From contig JAFSMP010000015.1 of assembly GCA_017447875.1 (NCBI GenBank), positions 1 to 64,000 of the forward strand: 64,000 nucleotides of DNA, in the 5' to 3' direction. This DNA comes from Paludibacteraceae bacterium. Lineage in GTDB: Bacteria > Bacteroidota > Bacteroidia > Bacteroidales > Paludibacteraceae. The notes under the pieces were generated by a model. It saw only the letters and a list, made by a program, of their open reading frames with translations. It made no database searches and was not told where the DNA came from. Made by a program: the position numbers and the translations under genes. The stretch's first letter is position 1. Each line of letters opens with the position of its first letter. Positions 10,701 to 17,600 of the stretch are shown piece by piece.

Positions 10701-11193
10701 TGTCATAGAAGTACCTCTACCCAAGCGTGTGCCCCTGGGGCCGCAGGAGGTGACAATCCGCTTTTATACCGATGAAGACGTGCCGGAGAAATGCAAGCAG
10801 GCGAAGCCGCAGAAGATGACCTTTACCATTAACCTGGACGGCTACGTACGGCGCAAGGGCGAGGACGTACTATACGTAGATAACAGCGGCATGCACACCG
10901 AGGGTGAACTCACTTTTGTGGCATATCAGTGGTACCGCGACGGGGTGATGCTAAGTGGTGAGACCGACCAGTTTCTCCATGAGAACCCTTCGTTGGACGG
11001 GATCTATCAGGTGGAGATGACGACGCCGGACGGTATCGTTTATCGCAGTTGTCTCTACGCGATGTACCCCACGCAAGGGGAAGAAGAGGTGCTAAGCGAC
11101 CAACGGCCATGTAGAAAAATCATCGAGAACGGGCAATTAGTGCTGGTGGTAGGCGATCAACGATATACGGCAACGGGGCAAAAGATACAATAA
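7735..11193 (+). CDS. Large exported GLUG-motif protein with Ig/PKD-like domains and shared tail
   Basis: 1152 residues. Signal peptide ends near TSAQS. Residues about 35-95 resemble the domain that often precedes GLUG repeats (Y-x-V-x-T-A-E-E-L-A-W, then D-L-D-L-G-G). GLUG-type repeats follow at about 140-250 (VGCLVGTNRG, IGGLVGTNYG, VGGLVGYNK). The rest (about 350-1120) looks like consecutive Ig/PKD-like beta domains rich in Cys, Trp and Tyr, with recurring phrases such as YSYRWLCNG and FTYCWLLYRG. It ends in the shared tail (IIENGQLVLVVGDQ). GLUG proteins are surface or adhesin proteins; no catalytic motif seen. Lies 9 bp before the beta-barrel gene, so probably one transcript. Confidence 0.85.
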   Translation: MTRLFMWINTVLISMVLGATHTSAQSLTPWSGGTQMPDFNGETYTVRTAEELAWIASASRTDDFAGKTVRLAADLDLGGSSATPPSWEPIGSAARPFQGELDGANHVIYNLYILSSLLPSGAGLIAESGNAAVVHHIGIAQGQIMTDGASNVGCLVGTNRGQIHHCFNMTQIIAHNGNDIGGLVGTNYGGISFSYNAGIITDGNNHVGGLVGYNKASAVLNNCYSMGYCKGSDHVGALFGKNEAPEDNLTMVYFDQQLTRMYATGYGGADPILTDNTRYAIAKSSDFIGSNSPYYENPENEWRCSAGGYESHPQLVCFANHIASEMSVKTVILDAESVPIMRAEGVGAPTDGNSPRTGIGLERQNSSAFGSGQWYSPSPDVIYIANPKGASAEVKRPCGNQEVILTISCGPAVKQVYTIVKGYEAFDAGILSGAYTACWNEEEVKFKEKNNNGKEATGGKDDEQKDGQYSYQYRLIRDTVITAEDGTKTYLPMDTIRLCQEDYNAWAMPTDVPGDYAFRRDVHDVQCKTEWTRSQGRLYLTVRKEFDPGELKEQPDTLYGILPMTTTIQSIQDASGGGEVFHYKWMLKRSEWMVEERTWKPVPEDTRNPLYIDGEQVETPSMTYSFDKPGSYTFTRSVREEACKASMTESRNPHVVVVFEAINPGSIESFNRNLCSPECLETIHETDTVSGGNGIYSYRWLCNGEEIPQSDTTSLPLENILMEAGNTYVFTRQVKDDTGLMDWLTSRGSVTITVYGGYSAGSIEPFDLQVCSDAGVPSEVTAHIREEESAQGSAGSVFTYCWLLYRGSTDTKPFDTLHIDAPILNTAIPLEKYRLTAPMSIFLQRAVKNVLCEGEWQVSEGKASWRFGRAEKKTERIIICADDLPYEYTYTFADGHTQTFRFTGDEEQFVAADETHEGCPMDVTLVSEVLPVPAVEVVPKVSVCETENHLKIAYTVVSGTPERFDLYFPQTSKEAGFRDSIGAFLPEEDVIEVPLPKRVPLGPQEVTIRFYTDEDVPEKCKQAKPQKMTFTINLDGYVRRKGEDVLYVDNSGMHTEGELTFVAYQWYRDGVMLSGETDQFLHENPSLDGIYQVEMTTPDGIVYRSCLYAMYPTQGEEEVLSDQRPCRKIIENGQLVLVVGDQRYTATGQKIQ

Positions 11194-11202
11194 GTATAAC
11201 CG

Positions 11203-12159
11203 ATGAAAATTCGTGCAAGTCATAGGATATGGGCGCTTGTTCTCTGGTTGTTAGGAACCGGAGGAGGCATGAGCTGGTCGCAAAACGCGTTCTCTCCGAG
11301 TCATTATATCGACATAGAGATCGGTGGCGGCATAGGCGGCCTGGGTTATGAGTTAGACGGCGGAAGGACGTTTGTCTCTCCTTCGTTCTCTGTCGGCGCG
11401 GGCTATACGTGGTTCTTCCTTCCGATAGCGGGTCTGCAGACAGGAGTCCGGCTCACGCGTATCGCCACCACCGCCATGCTGACCGAACCGATGGAATGGC
11501 GTACCGGTGCCGATGACGGACGACTGCGAGACTACATGGGCGAAGAATACACCCACCGGGCATCCTTCAACGAATGGAAAGAGCGTGAGCAGATGTGGTT
11601 GTTGCAGATACCGATAGGTCTGCGTTTCCGCCATTTCGCCAGTACCGACGCCCGCTACGGGCTACATGCGGCAGTAGGAGCTTTGCTCTCTGTCCCGCTG
11701 CGATCCTCCTATACCCTCCTCTCAGGCGAAGTGACCCATACGGGATGGTATGAACAATGGAGACTGCTGCTCCATGACCTGCCCGGACGGTTCGAGACAG
11801 AGAGCTATCCCCGCCATGAGGCTTCGTTCGGTTCCAGGATCCGACCGCTGGGTTTATCGGCGTGCGGGGAAGCAGGTATGGTCATGCGTTTAGGAGAGAG
11901 GGCACAGCTGGTGGTGGCAGCTTATGTACAATGGATGCCGATGGATTTTGCAGCGATGAAATCGGGCAAACATATTCCTATCGGTTTTGCTACCGAGCGC
12001 AATCACTATACCTTCATGAGCGAATATCAAGGCTTGGTCGGAACGGATAAGACCAGTGCTGTCCGGCCTTGGTCAGCAGGGGTAAAAGTGGCAATCTCTC
12101 TTTGGCCCGGTCAGACTACCGTCCAACGCAGGCGATGCATGTGCGCAATGATGAAATGA
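11203..12159 (+). CDS. Predicted outer-membrane beta-barrel protein
   Basis: 318 residues. Signal peptide with a Trp/Leu-rich core, cleavage near WSQN. The mature chain alternates Gly/aromatic strands (IDIEIGGGIGGLGYEL, FSVGAGYTWFFLPIAGLQTGVRL), typical of small outer-membrane barrels. It lacks the shared C-terminal tail. Ending the surface operon, it could be an anchor or assembly partner for the tailed proteins, but this is inference from position only. No named family could be assigned. Confidence 0.75.
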   Translation: MKIRASHRIWALVLWLLGTGGGMSWSQNAFSPSHYIDIEIGGGIGGLGYELDGGRTFVSPSFSVGAGYTWFFLPIAGLQTGVRLTRIATTAMLTEPMEWRTGADDGRLRDYMGEEYTHRASFNEWKEREQMWLLQIPIGLRFRHFASTDARYGLHAAVGALLSVPLRSSYTLLSGEVTHTGWYEQWRLLLHDLPGRFETESYPRHEASFGSRIRPLGLSACGEAGMVMRLGERAQLVVAAYVQWMPMDFAAMKSGKHIPIGFATERNHYTFMSEYQGLVGTDKTSAVRPWSAGVKVAISLWPGQTTVQRRRCMCAMMK

Positions 12160-12189
12160 TATAGAAAATAATGATTTAATAGCGATTTA

Positions 12190-12221
12190 TTTGCGCGTGT
12201 CAAAAAAAAGCAGTAATTTTG
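12190..12221 (+). promoter_or_regulatory. Bacteroidota promoter, A-tract/GCAG class
   Basis: TTTG 12190-12193, 20-nt spacer with eight A then GCAG, TAATTTTG 12214-12221. The start codon is 29 nt downstream of the -7 box. Shows that the third LRR gene has its own promoter. Confidence 0.85.
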
Positions 12222-12250
12222 CAGCCAGTTTATCGAGATAATATACGATT

Positions 12251-14260
12251 ATGAAAACGAAAGTATCTATTATTCTTGTTTGCCTGATTTGGATGGCAAG
12301 CAGCATGTACGCAACGGTTTATAACGGCGTGTGCGGTGAGAATGTGAGCTGGACGCTGGACAGCGAGACCAAGGTACTCACTATATCCGGGACGGGTGAG
12401 ATGTACCATGACGGCCACTTTTCCGATTCTCTTCACTGGCAGGGTCAAAAGCTTACCACTACTATTCAGTCGGTAGTGATAGAACCCGGAGTGACTTCAA
12501 TCGGGTACTGGGCGTTTGCCAATTGTACAAATCTCAAGACCATCAGCCTACCGGATGGTATAACGGTGATAGAAGCCGATGCGTTCTACAATTCAGGTCT
12601 CACATCCATCGTGTTGCCCAATAGTGTCACGGAAGTGCAGGAATCAGCGTTTAGCAACTGCAAACAACTGGCCTCTTGTGATTTGGGACGAGGTATAAAG
12701 CATATCGGCAAGAACTGTTTCTGGGATTGTACTGCGCTCAAATCCCTCAAATGGTCGGATTGCTTGGAGACGATAGGCAGCGGGTGTTTCATTTCCTGGG
12801 GCTCCGGTTCTTCTTCTGACGTCGGTAAGATTCCTTTGCAGGACACATTGGTTTTTCCGGCAACGTTCCGTTCCATGGATGCAATCTTCGATTGTAAGAC
12901 GAACGTCAAAGTGGTCGTATGGAATGCCCGCCGTCCTGAAGGAAGCGGGATGGGTCCGCTGTATAACTACTATCATAGTTATGATGAGATTATCGTGGGA
13001 GACGAGGTAGAAGTTATTCCTAATAATTTGTTCCGCGATCAGAAGAAGATAGACACCATTATGTTGCCGGAAAGTGTCGAATCCATCGGGCAAAATGCGT
13101 TTAACGGGTGTACGAAACTCCAATATATCAACATTCCCGAAAATGTACAATCTATCGGCAATGCAGCCTTCTATAATTGCGCTGCGTTGACGTCATTGGA
13201 ATTGCCGGAAAGTATCAGCGAAATATATGGCACTACATTCTACGGCTGTAAGAGTCTGACGCGAATTCATATTCCAGGAGGCGTGACGACTATCGGCGAG
13301 AGTGCCTTCGTGAGCTGCCCCGCATTGGATTCAATCGTGTTACCTTCAGAACTTACGATGATCGGCGGAAGTGCTTTCTCGGGCATTGAACTGCAGGATA
13401 CGCTCGTTATCCCAGACAAAGTGGTAGCTATCAGTAGCAATGCTTTTGAGAATTGGTCTTCACTCGAATATCTGTCAATCGGTAAGAATGTCACACTTAT
13501 TGCAGACAATGCCTTCAAAGGGGATAGCGCCATTAAGAAAATCACTGTTTGGGCAGCTGTGCCGCCGATGGTATCAGAAGGAACACTCGCTGACATCCCG
13601 GATAGCGCTTGGCTCTCCGTGCTGCCCGATAGCCGCAAGCTCTATCGCGAACATACGTACTGGGGACGTTTCCGCATGGCGGATGTACCGGACTCGGCGA
13701 TGATTCAACGTACTGTGACCGTCGATGCCGCAGAGACGACAGCCGACTTTACATGGCCGACAGATAGTGCTGCACATTCTTACCAAATTGATATTTACAA
13801 GGATGGAGCAGTCTTCTGCAAACTGACGTTAGGCAACAGAGGACAGCTGTTAGGAATCTCCTTCTCCGCGCCGGGCAGAAAAATGTCCAATATGAAATCT
13901 CAAATCTCAAATGCTGACGATAGTCAGTCATATACCCTCTCCTTCAAAGTCACCGGTCTGGATGCGGCTTCGCGATATAATTACGTGCTCTCTACGCTCG
14001 ATGCAAACAGCACGCCGATACACGTCTATACCGGTGCGTTTGCCACTACGGGCTATACGGGCGACAAGCCGGTCGGAGGAGGTGACGAAATCATTCCGAC
14101 TCCGCCGATCATCCCGTCTAACCCGGAAGCATCCGTTCCAACGGACTTGGAGAACACGGAAGATGCCAAAGGACAGCACGGAAAAATGTTCCTCAACGGA
14201 CAACTTTTCATCCTGCATGGCAACCAACTCTATACGATCACGGGGCAACGTCTATTTTGA
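12251..14260 (+). CDS. BspA-like leucine-rich-repeat surface protein 3
   Basis: 669 residues. The 5' leader and signal peptide DNA nearly repeat those at 3765 and 5748. LRR_5 repeats cover about residues 70-460 (FANCTNLKTISLPDGI type), followed by an FN3-like module (about 480-605) nearly identical in protein to that of the 5748 gene, a Pro-rich linker and the tail (FLNGQLFILHGNQLYTITG). A five-unit heptamer array at 13883-13917 occupies the same site as in the 5748 gene. Transcribed from its own promoter and converges on the Nudix operon. Adhesin role inferred from family. Confidence 0.9.
   Translation: MKTKVSIILVCLIWMASSMYATVYNGVCGENVSWTLDSETKVLTISGTGEMYHDGHFSDSLHWQGQKLTTTIQSVVIEPGVTSIGYWAFANCTNLKTISLPDGITVIEADAFYNSGLTSIVLPNSVTEVQESAFSNCKQLASCDLGRGIKHIGKNCFWDCTALKSLKWSDCLETIGSGCFISWGSGSSSDVGKIPLQDTLVFPATFRSMDAIFDCKTNVKVVVWNARRPEGSGMGPLYNYYHSYDEIIVGDEVEVIPNNLFRDQKKIDTIMLPESVESIGQNAFNGCTKLQYINIPENVQSIGNAAFYNCAALTSLELPESISEIYGTTFYGCKSLTRIHIPGGVTTIGESAFVSCPALDSIVLPSELTMIGGSAFSGIELQDTLVIPDKVVAISSNAFENWSSLEYLSIGKNVTLIADNAFKGDSAIKKITVWAAVPPMVSEGTLADIPDSAWLSVLPDSRKLYREHTYWGRFRMADVPDSAMIQRTVTVDAAETTADFTWPTDSAAHSYQIDIYKDGAVFCKLTLGNRGQLLGISFSAPGRKMSNMKSQISNADDSQSYTLSFKVTGLDAASRYNYVLSTLDANSTPIHVYTGAFATTGYTGDKPVGGGDEIIPTPPIIPSNPEASVPTDLENTEDAKGQHGKMFLNGQLFILHGNQLYTITGQRLF
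13883..13917 (+). repeat. Heptamer array in FN3-like module
   Basis: Units ATGTCCA, ATATGAA, ATCTCAA, ATCTCAA and ATGCTGA, in frame. Same length and register as the array at 7350 in the paralogue, but three of five units differ strongly. Confidence 0.85.
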
Positions 14261-14288
14261 CGTCCCCGTCTTTTCTTTCTTCCATTTC

Positions 14289-14307
14289 CGGCGGATTCAA
14301 TCCGCCG
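14289..14307 (+). terminator. Possible bidirectional hairpin between convergent genes
   Basis: 7-bp stem CGGCGGA / TCCGCCG with loop TTCAA, in the gap between the 12251 gene and the leftward Nudix operon. No strong T-run follows on either strand, so terminator function is uncertain. Confidence 0.45.
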
Positions 14308-14425
14308 CTTTCATCTCCCTGTAGATCTGCACGTACGTATAGGTGTACAAACTTCCGTATCCCTTTTCGCCTTCCTTCAGCCCCGCGCGGCAACTCGCAA
14401 TTGATATAAATAATTTTCTGTTCAT
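14297..14425 (-). CDS. Possible 42-residue small protein downstream of Nudix gene
   Basis: Starts 4 nt after the Nudix stop codon. Begins MNRKLFISIASC and ends in a Tyr-rich and charged segment (GSLYTYTYVQIYREM). The tight spacing would allow translational coupling, and the frame ends inside the hairpin at 14289-14307. No family recognised; could be a chance frame. Confidence 0.3.
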   Translation of the reverse strand: MNRKLFISIASCRAGLKEGEKGYGSLYTYTYVQIYREMKAAD

Positions 14426-14429
14426 GGTT

Positions 14430-14999
14430 TTATTCTCTATTTGCGTTTTCCGCGAAATATTTCCAAAGCGGGGCGGCATGGAGCGCCTGAATAATCTCGC
14501 CGTCGCGGAGCATCTCCAGCACCTGTTCCGGTTCCATGACATCGACATGGATGTCCTCGGTTTCTTCTTGATGCTGGTCACGCACTTTCTCCACACCCGT
14601 TGCCAGGAAGGTATAGGAGAGGTTATTATGGTTCGTCGGATTCGGGGAGAGCGTCATGAATAGTTGCCACTCGCCGCCTTCATAGCCCGTCTCTTCGGAC
14701 AACTCGCGTTGGGCGGCTTGAAGGGGCGTCTCTCCCGGATCAATGACACCGGCCACCAGTTCGTAATGGGTCTCACCGAGGGCATGGCGGTACTGGTCTT
14801 CCATCACCATCTTACCGTCTTTGGTGATAGCGATGACGTTGATCCAATCGGGAAACCCCATCACAAACCACGTAGGTATCTGCTTGCCGCTCGGTAACTC
14901 GACACACTCCTGCCGAACGGACAACCAGGGTCCGAGGTGCAGGATATTTTCGGATTTGACCACCTTCCACGGGCGGTTGATTAATTTCGGATAGGCCAT
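14430..14999 (-). CDS. Nudix hydrolase (ADP-ribose pyrophosphatase-like)
   Basis: 189 residues. A complete Nudix box at about residues 94-116: G-V-I-D-P-G-E, then R-E-L-S-E-E-T-G-Y, matching GX5EX7REUXEEXGU. The flanking sequence (LSVRQECVELPSGK, DQYRHALGE, LSPNPTNHNNLSYTFLA) resembles the ADP-ribose/nucleoside-diphosphate-sugar branch, which hydrolyses NDP-X to NMP and X-phosphate in the cytoplasm. The substrate cannot be fixed from sequence. Lies 3 bp after the hemerythrin-LuxR gene and probably shares its promoter. Confidence 0.9.
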   Translation of the reverse strand: MAYPKLINRPWKVVKSENILHLGPWLSVRQECVELPSGKQIPTWFVMGFPDWINVIAITKDGKMVMEDQYRHALGETHYELVAGVIDPGETPLQAAQRELSEETGYEGGEWQLFMTLSPNPTNHNNLSYTFLATGVEKVRDQHQEETEDIHVDVMEPEQVLEMLRDGEIIQALHAAPLWKYFAENANRE

Positions 15000-15002
15000 G
15001 AT

Positions 15003-15899
15003 CTATTCAAGGGTATTGATATCCACCAGCTTGTTGACGATCGCATAGATGGTCAAACCGGCGGTGGAGTGGATGTTCAGTTTGCGGGCGATGTTCTTGC
15101 GGTGCGAGATGACGGTATGGGTGGAGATAAAGAGCACGTCAGCTATTTCTTTATTACTCAGACCGCGTACGACCTGCACGAGCACATCCTGCTCGCGGTC
15201 CGAGAGCTCTTCGGTCTGCGGCAGTTGGTGCCGGCGATTGGCGGCAGACTGAATCTTAGTGAGGGCCGGCCGCAGGATGTCATCTTCGATGGCACAATGG
15301 TCTTCGAAGTCCTGTTGGGTGTGCCAGAGGTCAGACATGACGCTTATCAAAAGATAGGTGATAGTGCCCTCCTCGGCGGATGCCGCTCCTCCCGTTTGTC
15401 GGGAGGACGCTCCGGGATAATACTTGATAATCAGGTTCTTAATCTCCGTCAACTTGTCCGTGATACGCTGGTCATCGTGTTCGTGTTCATCGTAGAGTCC
15501 TTCGTTCTCGTGCTCGATATGGGTACGGATCTCCTCCACGAACTCATCGTAACAGCGCAAGATCAAACCCGGAATCTTGGTCGTGGGATCCGCAGGGATG
15601 ATCGCTTCGATAAGTGCCCTTCGCAGACGCGGCAGACGGAAGTCCAGAAAATAGGTGTGGGCATTCTGCAGGTAACGCTGCAGGGTAGGGAGGTCGATAT
15701 CTTGTGGAATAGCCCGCTGATGAAAGACCTTGTAATTGACGATGGCGAGGAAAGTAGGCGTGTGTACAGCATGTGCCTCGCAGACCTGTTCTATCGTCTG
15801 ATCACCTACACCCATCTCCAGCCCGAAACGGCTGATGATCTGAATGGCATCTTCTTCGTGTGCCATCAAATCGCATATCTTATCGGTAGCTTTATACAT
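15003..15899 (-). CDS. Hemerythrin-domain LuxR-type transcriptional regulator
   Basis: 298 residues. The N-terminal part (about 1-60, KICDLMAHEEDAIQIISRFG) resembles the short domain before hemerythrin in ScdA/RIC iron-sulfur repair proteins. About 70-215 is hemerythrin-like with spaced His/Glu (HIEHENEGLYDEHEHDD, LWHTQQDFEDHCAIEDDIL) suited to a di-iron site. About 228-290 is a LuxR/GerE helix-turn-helix (LSDREQDVLVQVVRGLSNKE then ISTHTVISHRKNIARKL). A cytoplasmic sensor of O2, NO or iron state controlling transcription is the natural reading, but ligand and targets are inference. First gene of the operon with the Nudix hydrolase. Confidence 0.88.
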   Translation of the reverse strand: MYKATDKICDLMAHEEDAIQIISRFGLEMGVGDQTIEQVCEAHAVHTPTFLAIVNYKVFHQRAIPQDIDLPTLQRYLQNAHTYFLDFRLPRLRRALIEAIIPADPTTKIPGLILRCYDEFVEEIRTHIEHENEGLYDEHEHDDQRITDKLTEIKNLIIKYYPGASSRQTGGAASAEEGTITYLLISVMSDLWHTQQDFEDHCAIEDDILRPALTKIQSAANRRHQLPQTEELSDREQDVLVQVVRGLSNKEIADVLFISTHTVISHRKNIARKLNIHSTAGLTIYAIVNKLVDINTLE

Positions 15900-15921
15900 A
15901 AAAAATCACCAAATTTGGCTG

Positions 15922-15953
15922 CAAAATTACAAAAAAAAATCGATATATGCAAG
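15922..15953 (-). promoter_or_regulatory. Bacteroidota promoter, T-tract class
   Basis: Read on the minus strand: CTTG (15953-15950), 20-nt spacer ending in nine T and a G, TAATTTTG (15929-15922). Spacer almost identical to that of the ABC operon promoter at 25151-25182. Confidence 0.8.
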
Positions 15954-15983
15954 TAAGCATACTATTTTTCCCAATTTTTAGGT

Positions 15984-16015
15984 ATTGCGTATGTTGCAAA
16001 AAAGCAGTAATTTTG
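15984..16015 (+). promoter_or_regulatory. Bacteroidota promoter, A-tract/GCAG class
   Basis: ATTG 15984-15987, 20-nt spacer with six A then GCAG, TAATTTTG 16008-16015; the gene starts 20 nt later. Confidence 0.8.
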
Positions 16016-16034
16016 CACCGGAATTTGAAAAGTT

Positions 16035-17582
16035 ATGGATATGAGAAAGTTTTTACTTAGTACGATGGCATTTGTAGCTATGTCAGTTAGCACGGTACAC
16101 GCTGCCGGTTTGGATTATTACCAAACGTTGTTAACCAAACAACAGGCTGCACCCACGGGACAGTCGCATGTGTTTGGTTTGGATTACTACACCGACGGAA
16201 GTTTGCTGCTGTTGGCTAACTACCAGACTGACACTACTGCCGGAGAAGGCGTCATGGAATTTGCCGGAAAGACGTACGGAGCGGCTTTGGGAAACAGGAA
16301 AGGGAATGGGGGATCCCGTTATAAATTGAAGAACTACCGTAATGCGTTCTTTGCCAAACTGGACAACCAGGGTGAACTGCTTTGGGCGGTGGTTGATTCG
16401 ACGTTCGACTATGATGTTAGTGCCAGCGCTATCATGCCAACCGAGAACGGAGGGGCTGTCTTTGCGGAAAAAGGCAAAGATGCTGAAGGGCGTTATTGGA
16501 CCTATATCAATATCTATTCCAATACCGGTCAGTTCGTGGACGGTGGTTACGTAATGGCCGATTATGAGCAGAAGCCCTTTATGACAAAGGAGCCCAAAGA
16601 TACTTATGCATGGACAGGTCTTGTACAGGACACAGCGGGTAATACTTATCTTGCCGGCTATCAGGCAGGGGATCTTATCCCGCGCGCGAATAAAGATACG
16701 GTACTTGCGCGTACGAGAGAATGGAACGGTGATGGCAGTAAGAAAAGTTCATTCGCCAATACGGTCATTCTTAAGTATGACAAGAATATGTTTTTTGTCG
16801 GTGCCACGAGTTATATCGAAGGCTTGGCGTACGATCGCCCGAGTGGTATTCACTACGAAGAAGGCAAATTGTATGTAGCAGGCGTGTATAACAATAAGAC
16901 GGATAGTGGTTTCTATGCGGCTCGTTACAATACTGATCTGGAGTTGGAGAATATCCAATATCATCCGGTAACGGGTTCGATCCATTTGCTTCAGACCAAG
17001 TTCGCGGATGGTAAGATATATGTCTGTGGCGGCCTGGGAAAGAACGGCAGTATTACCATCGGTGACAAAACAATCACAACCGGCAATGCCAATAATAACA
17101 ATGGTTTGGTATTCGTTATCAACCAGGCAGACGGTAAAGCGCTTGCCGCTGCGGTTAAAGGCGATGTGTTTGGACTGACCATCGCTGCTTATCCGGAAGA
17201 GGATGGAGTAGTGGCATACTACTATGGTCCGATGGGTAAAAATATGGAGCTCCATTATGATGCGGACATGAATCTGGTGAAGCAGGATACGTTAGCAACG
17301 GGTGGTGGTCTTTCTATCACTACTTGCGTCGCTCAAAGTAGAGATGGTGCTCAAACGGCTCTGGGGCTTCGTGCTCAAAGCAGTTCGGTCTTTGACCTTA
17401 TGGGTATCAAAATGCAGCCGGAAAATACCAACTGGTATAGCGTCGTGGCGGTACTCAAAGAGGGCGGAGAGCAAGGTTGTGAGCAAGTGAAGAGTGAGAA
17501 CGAAAAGACCGTCAAGTTCATCCGCGACGGACACCTCTATATCCGTCACAATGGAAAAGTATATAACATCTTAGGATATTAA
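16035..17582 (+). CDS. Exported protein with beta-propeller-like repeats and shared tail
   Basis: 515 residues (an alternative ATG at 16041 removes two). Signal peptide with cleavage near VHAAG. The mature chain has recurring motifs such as FFAKLDNQGELLWAVV, ILKYDKNMFFVGAT and TYLAGYQAGDL, resembling the SBBP-type beta-propeller repeats of secreted Bacteroidota proteins. Ends in the shared tail (KFIRDGHLYIRHNGKVYNIL), nearly the same as that of the next gene, 18 bp downstream. Own promoter of the exported-protein class. No catalytic residues recognised; role at the cell surface is inferred. Confidence 0.8.
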   Translation: MDMRKFLLSTMAFVAMSVSTVHAAGLDYYQTLLTKQQAAPTGQSHVFGLDYYTDGSLLLLANYQTDTTAGEGVMEFAGKTYGAALGNRKGNGGSRYKLKNYRNAFFAKLDNQGELLWAVVDSTFDYDVSASAIMPTENGGAVFAEKGKDAEGRYWTYINIYSNTGQFVDGGYVMADYEQKPFMTKEPKDTYAWTGLVQDTAGNTYLAGYQAGDLIPRANKDTVLARTREWNGDGSKKSSFANTVILKYDKNMFFVGATSYIEGLAYDRPSGIHYEEGKLYVAGVYNNKTDSGFYAARYNTDLELENIQYHPVTGSIHLLQTKFADGKIYVCGGLGKNGSITIGDKTITTGNANNNNGLVFVINQADGKALAAAVKGDVFGLTIAAYPEEDGVVAYYYGPMGKNMELHYDADMNLVKQDTLATGGGLSITTCVAQSRDGAQTALGLRAQSSSVFDLMGIKMQPENTNWYSVVAVLKEGGEQGCEQVKSENEKTVKFIRDGHLYIRHNGKVYNILGY

Positions 17583-17600
17583 TTAAACAAATTTAAGCTT

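Noticed and set aside
15069-15956. Open frame opposite the hemerythrin-LuxR gene
   Set aside because: The minus-strand protein has complete LuxR and hemerythrin motifs and its own promoter; the plus frame has none.
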